Source: an uncultured Clostridia bacterium
Lineage (GTDB): Bacteria > Bacillota > Clostridia > TANB77 > CAG-508
NCBI GenBank assembly: GCA_944387535.1
Contig: CALXFI010000009.1
Coordinates: forward strand, 1-33,292
Direction of reading: 5' to 3'
Length of the DNA stretch: 33,292 nt
Under the pieces are notes generated by a model, which had not been told where the DNA came from, did not search any database, and saw only the letters and a list, made by a program, of their open reading frames with translations. Every line of letters begins with the position of its first letter. The first letter of the stretch is position 1. The translations under genes were made by a program, and so were the position numbers. Of the stretch, positions 25,889 through 33,242 are shown piece after piece.

Positions 25889-26518
25889 TGTATTCATTAT
25901 AATTATTGTCCACCATCAGCAAATAATACTATTTATATAAATACTGATTATAGATTAGCAATGGATAATGTATATAGAGATTATACAGGCTCAGCAAGTA
26001 TAACAGATCCAGCAATAAAAGCATTGAATAATGATTATTTTACAAAAGGATATACAAGTACTAATATTAATATGAGAGCAGTAGCATATATGTTAGATAC
26101 AGATGTATGGAGTGTATATGCAGGAGATAAAGCAGAGTATGCAGTGGGAGGACCAAGCATAGAAATGCTAATGGCATCATATAGTGAAAAATATGGAGTA
26201 GATTATAGAGCACGAGCAAGCAGAAGAACAGGATATCAAATAAGTAACAATGGAGGTTCATCATGGCAAAATTATATATATGATATGTTAAGTACAAGTG
26301 ACTCAACTTATGTAATAAATTCTATAAGTAAAGCAAACGGAATGTGGGTTGCCAGTCCGTCTGACTATCACCCTGACTATTTGATATCTGTGAATTGGAA
26401 CGGCTATGTGAACAATAGGGACTATAGCCACTTAGATCTAGGGTTCCGTCCGTTAGTTTGTCTAAAATCTGATGTCCGCCTTCAAGATAATGGAGATGGA
26501 ACATATACAATAAAATAA
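25889..26518 (+). pseudogene. 5'-truncated pilin-like / lectin-like surface protein
   Basis: The frame is open from 25889, but no ATG, GTG or TTG precedes ATG 25961. Residues upstream (NNTIYINTDYRLAMDN) read like the continuing protein, so the N terminus has probably been lost. The visible part has VGGPSIEMLMASYSEKYGV, GYQISNNGGSS, MWVASPSDYHPDYL and the end GFRPLVCLKSDVRLQ. This pattern is typical of the C-terminal domains of pseudopilin-like surface proteins that occur in many variable copies in gut clostridia. The last third (26341-26460) is about 45% GC by hand count, against about 29% in the 120 nt before it. Possible readings are a silent donor cassette, a decayed gene, or a short functional form starting at 25961, though I see no ribosome site there. 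Confidence 0.6.
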
Positions 26519-26528
26519 TAAGAGTAAA

Positions 26529-26559
26529 TAATGCTAACAGGCTTTGCTTGTTAGCATTA
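26529..26559. terminator. Stem-loop after the pilin-like fragment
   Basis: TAATGCTAACA (26529-26539) pairs perfectly with TGTTAGCATTA (26549-26559). The T-run after it is poor, so terminator function is likely but not certain. Confidence 0.55.
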
Positions 26560-26582
26560 AAAATTGTGAAAATTTTTAAATC

Positions 26583-26611
26583 TTGCGGATTTGTGCAAAA
26601 AGTAGTATAAT
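26583..26611 (+). promoter_or_regulatory. Promoter of the 208-aa gene
   Basis: TTGCGG (26583-26588), 17 nt, TATAAT (26606-26611), about 55 nt upstream of ATG 26667. The leader contains near-identical direct repeats AGGTACTTAG and AGGTACCTAG on either side of the start codon. Confidence 0.55.
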
Positions 26612-26666
26612 ACTAAGTATAGCCCAATGGCTGTGGTAGTAAAGGTACTTAGAGAAAGGACTAAAA

Positions 26667-27293
26667 ATGGAGGTACCTAGCTTTGTAAAGCGGAGTAATA
26701 TTGCTCCCAAAATTGTAATTCCAAATCCTAATAATAAGGAAGGAAGAGAAAGAGTTTATATAAGTAGAAAGTTCACAAATGGTTGGAAAGATCAGCCATT
26801 TACTAGCAAGGATTGTCCAGATTGTTTTTCAGGGGTGTATGTCCATGAAGATGAAGATCCAGGAAATCAAACTATACATCCATCATATTTAACTGTGGTA
26901 ACAAGGAAAAAATGGGTGCCATATGGACTAAAAGGTTGGAAGAACGCAAGTAAAGAATTGTGCTTTATTGCAAAAAAGCTAATGTCACCCAATGAAGGAG
27001 TAGCAAATATTAGAGAAGTTTATAACTCTGATATTATAGCTAAAAGAATGCCTAACGGCAAATTCTGGCTTGCAGATTCTTTAGTGAGAACAGATGAAGA
27101 AGGGACCCACTTTTTTATGATGTATGTAGACAATGGAAAAATCAAGACTTCTGAGTTGTGTCTTATAGATAGTTCAGGAGTACATGATAAAGCAGGAGAT
27201 GTCGAAGCTAGCATTTTGGCTGTAGTAACACTTGATACAATTATAAATGACTCTAAAACAGACAGGGTTAGAGGATTGTGGGATTACTACTAA
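26667..27293 (+). CDS. 208-aa protein of unknown function, possibly sharing the pilin-type C-terminal fold
   Basis: I do not recognise a named family. The N-terminal half is basic (PSFVKRSNIAPKIVIPNPNN) and contains a CPDC motif (about 50-53). The C-terminal half, FWLADSLVRTDEEG, FFMMYVDNGKI and ILAVVTLD, follows the order of motifs (WLAS, then Y-V-x-x-G, then a closing RPVVSL-like strand) seen in pilin-like/lectin-like domains such as the fragment just upstream, but the match is loose. No signal peptide or membrane segment is seen. Start ATG 26667 with AGAAAGGA at 26653-26660. It has its own promoter and terminator, so it is a single-gene unit. Confidence 0.7.
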   Translation: MEVPSFVKRSNIAPKIVIPNPNNKEGRERVYISRKFTNGWKDQPFTSKDCPDCFSGVYVHEDEDPGNQTIHPSYLTVVTRKKWVPYGLKGWKNASKELCFIAKKLMSPNEGVANIREVYNSDIIAKRMPNGKFWLADSLVRTDEEGTHFFMMYVDNGKIKTSELCLIDSSGVHDKAGDVEASILAVVTLDTIINDSKTDRVRGLWDYY

Positions 27294-27301
27294 TTGTTTT
27301 T

Positions 27302-27331
27302 ATGAGAGCTTCATTTTGAAGCTCTCATTTT
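27302..27331 (+). terminator. Terminator of the 208-aa gene
   Basis: ATGAGAGCTTC (27302-27312), 5-nt loop, GAAGCTCTCAT (27318-27328), then a short T-run. Confidence 0.75.
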
Positions 27332-27357
27332 ACAAATAAAGGTAAAAGTGTTATTAT
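27329..27357 (+). promoter_or_regulatory. Promoter of the transglutaminase-like pair
   Basis: TTTACA (27329-27334), 17 nt, TATTAT (27352-27357), about 25 nt before ATG 27387. The -35 overlaps the upstream terminator tail, as at several other units in this window. Confidence 0.55.
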
Positions 27358-27386
27358 TAAGTAGATGAAGGATAGTGTAAAATTTT

Positions 27387-28382
27387 ATGGAAAATAATGA
27401 ATTAAAAAAATTAGTAGAAGAATTAAAAATAAATATGCCAGAATTTACTGGAACAAATGAAGAAAAAGAAATAAAAACAGCATTATATTTGTATGTTGAA
27501 CTAGCAAAAAGAAAAAATTTTGAGCCAAAACATTATTGGGCAGAAAAAGAAGGTATAAAAAGAGTAATTGAATTACATGAGCAAAGAGATAGCCAAAATG
27601 TAAATGATATTGCTAAAAGAAGAAAAATAACATGTATAACAATTTCACATTTATATAAAGCTTTATTAAAAGAATTTGGAATAAGAGCATGTGTTGAGCA
27701 AGATATTCAAGAGGATAGAAATATTTTACATATGAGAAACACAATATTTTTGAAAAATAATGAAGAAATAACAGTAGATTTACAAGATGATATGTATAGA
27801 ATTCAAACAAGAAGACAATTAAAAAAATTCGGCATACAAGCAACTTCGCGTTCAAAAGAATTTTCAGAAGAAGAATTAACTAAAATGTTAATAGAAGTAA
27901 GATATATAAATAGTAAAGAAGATTATAGAGATGCTAAACTAGATTCCGTAAAACGAGATATACAAGGAATGGATGTAGATACAAGTATTAAATTTATTAG
28001 TAGTGATGAAAGAGTTTATGGAGGTTTGGAAAATTTAGGAGAAGTAGAAGCAGATAGATATTATAAAGGAATTGTAGCAACAATGTTTTCTGGAAAAGAT
28101 AGAGGAAAAATAACACAAATGAAATGTTATAAGAAAACAGAAAATGGAGATAAATATAGTTTCTTATTATTTGTAAATGGAAAAAAGCCAAGTGTATATT
28201 TATATTCTCCTAAAAGTAAAAGAATTGTAGAATGTAGTTTAGAAACTTTAACAGAATTAGAAGATGAAGGACTACAAATAGGAAAAAAACAAAAAAGAGG
28301 AAATGAAAAAATGCTTGATAAATTGTTAAAAAAGGAAAGAAACAAAAAAGAAAGAAACAACATTGGAGATGAAGCAAGATAA
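27387..28382 (+). CDS. Transglutaminase-like (papain-fold) protein, paralogue 1
   Basis: A 331-aa protein, probably cytoplasmic (no signal peptide or membrane segment). The middle contains a candidate Cys-His-Asp triad: KITCITISHLYKALLKEFG (Cys followed by a helix), LHMRNTIFLKN (His 32 residues later) and EITVDLQDD (Asp 16 residues after the His). These spacings fit transglutaminase-like/papain-fold domains. The C-terminal half ends in a very basic tail (KKERNKKERNN). It is about one third identical by eye to the next gene, with every triad position kept. Substrate and role unknown; such folds act as proteases, amidases or cross-linking enzymes. The ribosome site before ATG 27387 is weak. Translation probably couples to the downstream paralogue, whose start overlaps. 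Confidence 0.7.
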   Translation: MENNELKKLVEELKINMPEFTGTNEEKEIKTALYLYVELAKRKNFEPKHYWAEKEGIKRVIELHEQRDSQNVNDIAKRRKITCITISHLYKALLKEFGIRACVEQDIQEDRNILHMRNTIFLKNNEEITVDLQDDMYRIQTRRQLKKFGIQATSRSKEFSEEELTKMLIEVRYINSKEDYRDAKLDSVKRDIQGMDVDTSIKFISSDERVYGGLENLGEVEADRYYKGIVATMFSGKDRGKITQMKCYKKTENGDKYSFLLFVNGKKPSVYLYSPKSKRIVECSLETLTELEDEGLQIGKKQKRGNEKMLDKLLKKERNKKERNNIGDEAR

Positions 28383-29376
28383 TATGATAACTAAAGAAAT
28401 AGAAGGAAAAATCAAAAGAAATATACCCAAAGAGGTATATAAAGGAACACCTGAAGATGTAGAAATAAAAAAAGCGTTATATACATATATAGAGCTTGCT
28501 AGAAGTAAATCTTTCGATGAAAGATATTATTTAGGAAGTGATAGATTAGCAAAAAAAATTGTAAAACAAGCATACGAAGATAGCAAAAGTGAGAACTTTG
28601 AAAGAACATTAAAAAAGAAAAAACTTATATGTATTTCTATGGCACATACATACAAAAGAATTTTAAACATTTTAGGAATTACTTGTGAAGTATTTAAAGT
28701 GAGAAATTCAGACCATTTGTATAATGTTATAAAATTAAAAGATGGAAAAGAAATTTATGCTGATGTACAAAAAGATTTATACAGGATTCATACTAAAAGA
28801 AGATTAAAAAATTTCTACTCATTGGAAGAAGAAGACTTTTTACCAGAAGATAGATTAGTTGATATGTTAATACAATTAGATTATATTAGAGATAGAGAGA
28901 GCTATTATAATAGAGATGATAAAATAGAAGCTGTAAGAAAAAAAGTAGAAAATCTTGGCCCTGATAAAGCTTTAGATGTTATATTTAATTCTAGCGAACT
29001 TTTTACAGGATTGGAAAACTTAGAAACTTCAGAAGCATATAGTTATTATTATTCTTTAAGAAGAGATATTTTGGATAGAAAAACATTTAAAAGAACATAT
29101 CAATTTTCATGTGCTAAATTAGATGAAAAAAAAGAGCCTAAAGATTTTACTTTTTGTATTTATCCAGATACTTATGATTATAAAACAGTAAAACCTTATT
29201 TATATTCTAAAAAAGAAGGAAGAATGTTACCTTGTGATTTACAAACATTAGATAAATTACAAAGTGAAGGCTTGAAATTAGGAAGGCTAGGAATAGAAAC
29301 TAGAGTAGGAAGATTAAAAAGATATATGAAAAAAGCTGTGAAGGAAAGTGAGAAAATAGAAGGAAGAGAAAGATAA
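28369..29376 (+). CDS. Transglutaminase-like (papain-fold) protein, paralogue 2
   Basis: A protein of about 335 aa, paralogous to the upstream gene over its whole length: YTYIELARSKSF matches YLYVELAKRKNF, LKKKKLICISMAHTYKRIL matches the Cys helix, DHLYNVIKLKDGKEIYADVQ supplies His and Asp at 28- and 16-residue spacing, and SYYYSLRRDIL plus a closing PYLYSKKEGRMLPCDL match the C-terminal half. It also ends in a basic tail. The exact start is unclear: TTG 28363, ATG 28369 and ATG 28384 are in frame and none has a good ribosome site, so translation is probably coupled to the upstream gene (overlap about 14 nt). Tandem duplication with retention of the triad suggests two related active enzymes. 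Confidence 0.7.
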   Translation: MKQDNMITKEIEGKIKRNIPKEVYKGTPEDVEIKKALYTYIELARSKSFDERYYLGSDRLAKKIVKQAYEDSKSENFERTLKKKKLICISMAHTYKRILNILGITCEVFKVRNSDHLYNVIKLKDGKEIYADVQKDLYRIHTKRRLKNFYSLEEEDFLPEDRLVDMLIQLDYIRDRESYYNRDDKIEAVRKKVENLGPDKALDVIFNSSELFTGLENLETSEAYSYYYSLRRDILDRKTFKRTYQFSCAKLDEKKEPKDFTFCIYPDTYDYKTVKPYLYSKKEGRMLPCDLQTLDKLQSEGLKLGRLGIETRVGRLKRYMKKAVKESEKIEGRER

Positions 29377-29418
29377 TAGATATACAAAAATTTGTTTTGT
29401 ATATCTATTGACTTTTTA
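29375..29418 (+). terminator. Terminator of the transglutaminase-like pair
   Basis: A 15-bp perfect stem, AATAGATATACAAAA (29375-29389) with TTTTGTATATCTATT (29395-29409), 5-nt loop, then TTTTT at 29413-29417. Confidence 0.8.
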
Positions 29419-29436
29419 AGATTAAATATATATAAT
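29408..29436 (+). promoter_or_regulatory. Promoter of the HD-ruvA-rarA operon
   Basis: TTGACT (29408-29413), 17 nt, TATAAT (29431-29436). The -35 box lies in the tail of the preceding terminator. Confidence 0.8.
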
Positions 29437-29473
29437 TAGCAAAGTTAAAGATATTAAAATATGAGGTGATAGT

Positions 29474-30028
29474 GTGAAAGAAGAGTTTTTAAATATACTT
29501 AGACAAGTAAAAAGAGATGGAATAGAGGATGTAATAAATTTCTTAGAAAAATCAGACTTTTTCATAGCACCAGCAAGCACAAGATTTCATGGAAATTATG
29601 AAGGCGGTTTAGTAGAACATAGTTTAAAAGTATATGAAATATTAAAACATAAAGTTGCAAATTGTATAATGGATATAAATATACCAGAAGAATCAATAAT
29701 AATAATTGGTTTATTACATGATATTTGTAAAACAAACTTTTATAAAGTAGATTATCGTAATGCAAAAAATGCATTAGGCGTATGGGAAAAAGTACCATAT
29801 TATACAGTAGATGATACTATACCATATGGCCATGGAGAAAAATCAGTTATGATGATAACAGAATATATGAAATTAACTCCAGAAGAGAAATATGCAATTA
29901 GATGGCATATGGGTTACACTGAGCCAAAAGAAAATTATAATGCAATAGGAGCAACATATAAAAAATATCCAATAGCGTTATTAACACATGAAGCAGATTT
30001 AGAAGCAACTTATTTTTATGATACATAG
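29474..30028 (+). CDS. HD-domain phosphohydrolase
   Basis: A 184-aa protein with the metal-binding signature of HD phosphohydrolases: LVEHSLKVYEIL (first His), GLLHDICK (His-Asp pair), YGHGEKSVMM (third His) and HEADLEATY (final Asp). The motif order resembles the HD module of YhaM-type 3'-5' exoribonucleases and related small nucleotidases. The N-terminal OB-fold of full-length YhaM is absent. The substrate is probably a nucleotide or RNA end. Start GTG 29474 after GAGGTGA (29463-29469). It heads a run with ruvA and rarA, which may place it in DNA repair or nucleotide metabolism, but this is only positional. Confidence 0.85.
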   Translation: MKEEFLNILRQVKRDGIEDVINFLEKSDFFIAPASTRFHGNYEGGLVEHSLKVYEILKHKVANCIMDINIPEESIIIIGLLHDICKTNFYKVDYRNAKNALGVWEKVPYYTVDDTIPYGHGEKSVMMITEYMKLTPEEKYAIRWHMGYTEPKENYNAIGATYKKYPIALLTHEADLEATYFYDT

Positions 30029-30057
30029 GAAAATAGATAAGAAAGAGAGAAAATAAA

Positions 30058-30693
30058 ATGTTAGCATATATTAAGGGAAAATTAGAAATGAAAATGACAG
30101 GATATATTGTAATAGATGTAGGAGGTCTAGGTTACAAAGTATTTATGTCAGAAGCAGGAATTGAAAAATTGGGAAATATCGGAGATACTGTAAAAGTACA
30201 TACTTATTATAGAGTAAGAGAAGATGACATTAGCATATATGGATTTAATACATTAGAAGAACTAAAAATGTTTGAATTATTATTAGGAGTAAGTGGGGTA
30301 GGTGCAAGAACAGCTTTAACAATGCTTGCAACTTGTACTCCATCAGAGTTTGCTTTAGCAATAGTTTCAGAAGATGTTAAAGCTTTAACTGCTATACCAG
30401 GAATAGGACCAAAATCAGCTAAAAGAATAATATTAGAACTTAAAGACAAGATAAAGAAAGAACAAGAGGTAGAGGCAATAAAAGAACAAATAGATAATAA
30501 ACGAAAAGATGATAGTAAATCAAAACTTAGTGAAGCAATAGAAATAAAAGGAAAAGTAGATGAAGCAATGGCAGCGCTTCAAGTACTTGGATATAATAAA
30601 AAAGAAATAGAAAAAGTATTTGAAAAAATAGATGCAAAAGAATTATCAACAGAAGATTTAATCAAAAAGGGACTAGGTTTGTTAAGTAGATAA
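30058..30693 (+). CDS. ruvA: Holliday junction helicase subunit RuvA
   Basis: A 211-aa protein with the three RuvA domains: an N-terminal OB fold (MLAYIKGKLEMKMTGYIVID, then VREDDISIYGF), the tandem helix-hairpin-helix DNA-binding part (LLGVSGVGARTALTML, then IPGIGPKSAKRIILEL) and a C-terminal RuvB-contact domain (ALQVLGYNKKEIEKVFEKI) after a charged linker. It binds four-way junctions as a tetramer and loads RuvB for branch migration. The ruvB gene, which normally follows, is not here; rarA takes its place. Length and motifs are normal, and the start follows an A-rich leader with AGAGAG. Confidence 0.97.
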   Translation: MLAYIKGKLEMKMTGYIVIDVGGLGYKVFMSEAGIEKLGNIGDTVKVHTYYRVREDDISIYGFNTLEELKMFELLLGVSGVGARTALTMLATCTPSEFALAIVSEDVKALTAIPGIGPKSAKRIILELKDKIKKEQEVEAIKEQIDNKRKDDSKSKLSEAIEIKGKVDEAMAALQVLGYNKKEIEKVFEKIDAKELSTEDLIKKGLGLLSR

Positions 30694-30725
30694 TATAAAA
30701 GAAACATTGGATAGGAGGGACAATG

Positions 30726-31997
30726 ATGGATGCAAATGAGCCTTTAGCTTTTCGTATGAGACCAAAAACATTGGATGATTATGTAGGACAAGAACATGTT
30801 TTAGCAAAAGATAAAGTATTATATAGAACAATAAAAGCAGATAGATTATCAAGTATAATATTATTCGGACCTCCTGGATGTGGAAAGACATCACTTGCAA
30901 GAGTAATTAGTGAGACAACAAAATATAAATTTTATAAAATAAATGCAGTAACAGCAGGAGTAGCAGATATAAAAAGAGCAATTGAAGAAACTAAAAACTT
31001 TATGCTAAATCCAGCAGGAAAAAGTATATTATTTATAGATGAGATACATAGGTTTAATAAATTACAACAAGACGCACTTCTTCCATATGTAGAAAATGGA
31101 ACAATTATTTTAATTGGAGCAACAACTGAAAATCCTTATTTTGAAGTAAATAAAGCTTTAATTTCAAGGTCAATGGTAATTAAATTAAATCCGCTAACAG
31201 AAGATAATATATATCAAATATTAAAAAATGCCTTAGTAAAAAAAGAAGGCCTTGGAGATTATAATATAAAAATAGAAGAAGAAACTTTAAGAAAACTAGC
31301 ATCTATTAGTAATGGTGATGTAAGAACAGCTTTAAATGGCCTTGAGATTGCAACATTAACTACTGCAATGAGTGAAGATGGTTATATTCATTTGACAGAT
31401 GATATCATTAAGAATAGTGTTCAAGAAAGAAAAGCAGTATTTGATAAAAATGGAGATTCTCATTATGATAATATAAGTGCGTTTATTAAATCGATGAGAG
31501 GTTCAGATCCAGATGCAGCAGTATTTTATTTAGCAAGAGCATTAAATGGAGGAGAAGATCCAATGTTTCTAGCAAGAAGAATTACAATATGTGCATCTGA
31601 AGATGTTGGTATGGCAAATCCTAACGCTTTGGTTGTTGCAAATAGCGCTATGCAAGCAGTTCATATGATAGGAATGCCAGAAGCAAGAATATTACTTTCA
31701 GAGGCAGCAATTTATGTTGCAACATCTCCAAAATCAAATGCATCTTATATGGCAATAAATAAAGCTTTAGAAGATGTTAAAAATAAAGACACAGGAGAAG
31801 TTCCAATGCATATAAGAAATGCACCAATAGAAGGCATGAAAAACTTAGGTTATCATGAAGGATATAAATATCCACATGATTATCCAGGACACTATGTAGA
31901 ACAACAGTATCTTCCAGACAAGATGCTTGGAACAAAATATTATGATGATAGTGATATTCCAGACAAATTAGATAAAACAAATAAAAATAATACATAA
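30726..31997 (+). CDS. rarA: Replication-associated recombination ATPase RarA (MgsA)
   Basis: A 423-aa AAA+ ATPase of the clamp-loader-like RarA/MgsA family. LAFRMRPKTLDDYVGQEH is the family N terminus, FGPPGCGKTSLAR the Walker A motif, ILFIDEIHRFNKLQQD Walker B, GATTENPYFEVNKALISR sensor 1 and arginine finger, NGDVRTALNGLE sensor 2. The C-terminal tetramerisation part has SMRGSDPDAAVFYLARAL and a closing YKYPHDYPGHYVEQQYLP. It acts at stalled replication forks. I prefer ATG 30726 (7 nt after AGGAGG at 30713-30718) over ATG 30723. It follows ruvA by about 30 nt and probably shares its transcript. Confidence 0.96.
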   Translation: MDANEPLAFRMRPKTLDDYVGQEHVLAKDKVLYRTIKADRLSSIILFGPPGCGKTSLARVISETTKYKFYKINAVTAGVADIKRAIEETKNFMLNPAGKSILFIDEIHRFNKLQQDALLPYVENGTIILIGATTENPYFEVNKALISRSMVIKLNPLTEDNIYQILKNALVKKEGLGDYNIKIEEETLRKLASISNGDVRTALNGLEIATLTTAMSEDGYIHLTDDIIKNSVQERKAVFDKNGDSHYDNISAFIKSMRGSDPDAAVFYLARALNGGEDPMFLARRITICASEDVGMANPNALVVANSAMQAVHMIGMPEARILLSEAAIYVATSPKSNASYMAINKALEDVKNKDTGEVPMHIRNAPIEGMKNLGYHEGYKYPHDYPGHYVEQQYLPDKMLGTKYYDDSDIPDKLDKTNKNNT

Positions 31998-32059
31998 AAA
32001 AATAGAAAAGAAAAAATGGATAAAAATTAGTAAAAAAATAATAAAAAAATAAAAATTGG

Positions 32060-32084
32060 AAAACCTACTATAAAGTAGGTTTTT
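32060..32084 (+). terminator. Terminator directly before the first TSUP gene
   Basis: AAAACCTACT (32060-32069), 4-nt loop, AGTAGGTTTT (32074-32083) and a further T. The ATG of the next gene lies 4 nt beyond, and the only ribosome-site-like bases (AGTAGG) are in the 3' arm. Confidence 0.75.
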
Positions 32085-32087
32085 ATT

Positions 32088-32435
32088 ATGTTAAAAAAAG
32101 GATTAATTGGAATAATTGCGGGGATAATTAGCGGTTTATTTTCAACGGGTGGTGGAATGATAATAGTTCCAGCATTTATACATTTACTAAATATGGAAGA
32201 TAGCAAAGCTAGAGGGACTTCAGTTTTTTGTATTTTACCAATGGTAATAACTAGTAGTATTTTCTATTATCAGGGAAATTACATTAATTGGAGGACTGCT
32301 ATTCTTTGTGCTATGGGTGGAACTATTGGAGGATATTTTGGTGCGAAATTATTAAAAAAATTACCAGAGAAAATATTAAAAATTGCATTTACAGTATTTT
32401 TAGTTTATGTATCTTTTAGAATGTTAACAAGTTAA
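32088..32435 (+). CDS. Half-size TSUP (TauE/SafE-like) permease subunit A
   Basis: A 115-aa, almost wholly hydrophobic protein with about four membrane segments. It corresponds to one repeat of the TSUP/TauE-SafE family: the signature GLFSTGGGMIIVPAFIHLL (about 16-34), RGTSVFCILPM, and GGTIGGYFGAKLLKKLP (about 77-93). Full-length members of about 250 aa carry two such repeats in one chain and transport sulfur-containing or organic anions. Here the second repeat is encoded by the next gene. Start ATG 32088 is right after a terminator hairpin, so expression probably depends on read-through from rarA or a weak start. Substrate unknown. Confidence 0.85.
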   Translation: MLKKGLIGIIAGIISGLFSTGGGMIIVPAFIHLLNMEDSKARGTSVFCILPMVITSSIFYYQGNYINWRTAILCAMGGTIGGYFGAKLLKKLPEKILKIAFTVFLVYVSFRMLTS

Positions 32436-32451
32436 ATAAAGGAATGGTTTT

Positions 32452-32829
32452 ATGTTTGAAGTATTAATTGGAGCAGTTTCTGGAATTGTTTCAGGAACTG
32501 GCATGGGAGGAGGAACAATACTTATATTTCTTCTTACATTTGTTATGGGAGTAGATCAAAGAGTAGCACAAGCAACAAACTTGATATTTTTTATACCTAC
32601 ATCTATAATTGCTATAATTGTAAATTTAAAAAATAAAAATTTGGACATAAAAACAGGAATTATAATTTCAGTATTTGGAATATTTGGAGCAATTGTAGGA
32701 GCAAATTTAGCAATTCATATGGATGTAAATATTTTAAAAAGATGTTTTGGTATTTTCCTTAGCTTAATTGCTATAAATGAAATATATTCCATAACAAAAA
32801 AGTATAAAAAAGTAAAAAATAAAGAATAA
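32452..32829 (+). CDS. Half-size TSUP (TauE/SafE-like) permease subunit B
   Basis: A 125-aa membrane protein with the same repeat as the preceding gene: VSGIVSGTGMGGGTILIFLL (about 8-27), AQATNLIFFIPTS, and GIFGAIVGANLAIHM, with a basic cytoplasmic tail (TKKYKKVKNKE). The gap to the first half is 16 nt, and AAAGGAA lies before ATG 32452. The two proteins would assemble as a heteromer equal to one normal TSUP carrier. An ancestral frameshift of one gene is unlikely, because each half has its own start and termini. Confidence 0.85.
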   Translation: MFEVLIGAVSGIVSGTGMGGGTILIFLLTFVMGVDQRVAQATNLIFFIPTSIIAIIVNLKNKNLDIKTGIIISVFGIFGAIVGANLAIHMDVNILKRCFGIFLSLIAINEIYSITKKYKKVKNKE

Positions 32830-32854
32830 TAAATAAAAAAGAGAGGTGAATTTT

Positions 32855-32995
32855 ATGAAATTTATAAAGGGAGTTATGATAGGAGGATTAATTACAACAG
32901 GTTTAGTTATGATGTATGCTGAAAGTGGTAAGATGAATAAAAAAACAGTAATGAGACAAGGAAAAAAGATGGCTAAAAAAATGGGGATTATATAA
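32855..32995 (+). CDS. 46-aa small membrane-associated protein
   Basis: ATG 32855, preceded by AGAGGTGA at good spacing, opens a 46-residue frame: MKFIKGVMIGGLITTGLVMM, AESGKMNKKTVMRQGKK, ending MAKKMGII. One N-terminal membrane helix with a GG pair, then a basic amphipathic tail; this resembles the short YtxH-like or DUF3918-like membrane peptides of Bacillota. Function unknown. It lies 25 nt after the TSUP pair and may be co-transcribed. Its stop codon overlaps the T-run of the terminator of the minus-strand RNA. Confidence 0.7.
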   Translation: MKFIKGVMIGGLITTGLVMMYAESGKMNKKTVMRQGKKMAKKMGII

Positions 32996-33162
32996 AAAAT
33001 AGGGAGGCACTAATTGTGCCTCCCACTTCAAAGCAATTAAGCTTTGAAGTTCCGATAAGGAGTTTTAAATAATGAATCTGCTGTAAAGGCTTAGGAGGAG
33101 AGACAACTCATTAAAATATAACTCCTTTAATCGGACATGCAATGGTTGCATATTGCAACCTC
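32994..33162 (-). ncRNA. Minus-strand noncoding RNA (~165 nt), possibly 6S-like
   Basis: With a start near 33162, the RNA begins with the hairpin GGTTGCA/TGCAACC (33160-33144). It then forms a rod, ATCGGA and AACTCCTT (33120-33135) pairing with TCCGAT and AAGGAGTT (33051-33064), with an internal A/U loop, a further stem AATGA-GTTGT / ACAGC-TCATT and a pyrimidine-rich loop containing CUCUCCUCC (33103-33086). A perfect 10-bp hairpin (33050-33025) and a 9-bp GC-rich terminator GGGAGGCAC/GTGCCTCCC (33024-33002) with a U-run follow. It has no useful open frame, and the next gene on this strand is not in range. A rod with a central bubble near rarA recalls 6S RNA, but the bubble is small. The CUCCUCC loop could pair with ribosome sites. 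Confidence 0.7.
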
Positions 33163-33168
33163 GTAAAT

Positions 33169-33198
33169 ATATTACCATGAAATATCAGGTTTTGTCAA
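33169..33198 (-). promoter_or_regulatory. Promoter of the minus-strand noncoding RNA
   Basis: On the minus strand TTGACA (33198-33193), 18 nt, TAATAT (33174-33169), with TGG just before the -10 to give an extended -10. Predicted start is about 33162, right at the 5' hairpin. Confidence 0.8.
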
Positions 33199-33213
33199 TT
33201 TTCTACATAAATT

Positions 33214-33242
33214 AGCAGAAAAAAAGAGTAAATCTGCTTTTA
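33214..33242 (+). terminator. Weak stem-loop near the right edge
   Basis: AGCAGA (33214-33219) and TCTGCT (33233-33238) with a 13-nt A-rich loop and a short T-run. Nothing upstream on the plus strand clearly needs it; the rest of 33199-33292 shows no gene. Confidence 0.3.

Noticed and set aside
25889..26518. Complete diversity-generating retroelement
   Set aside because: No reverse transcriptase, template repeat or accessory gene occurs in the window, so only the possible target end can be discussed.
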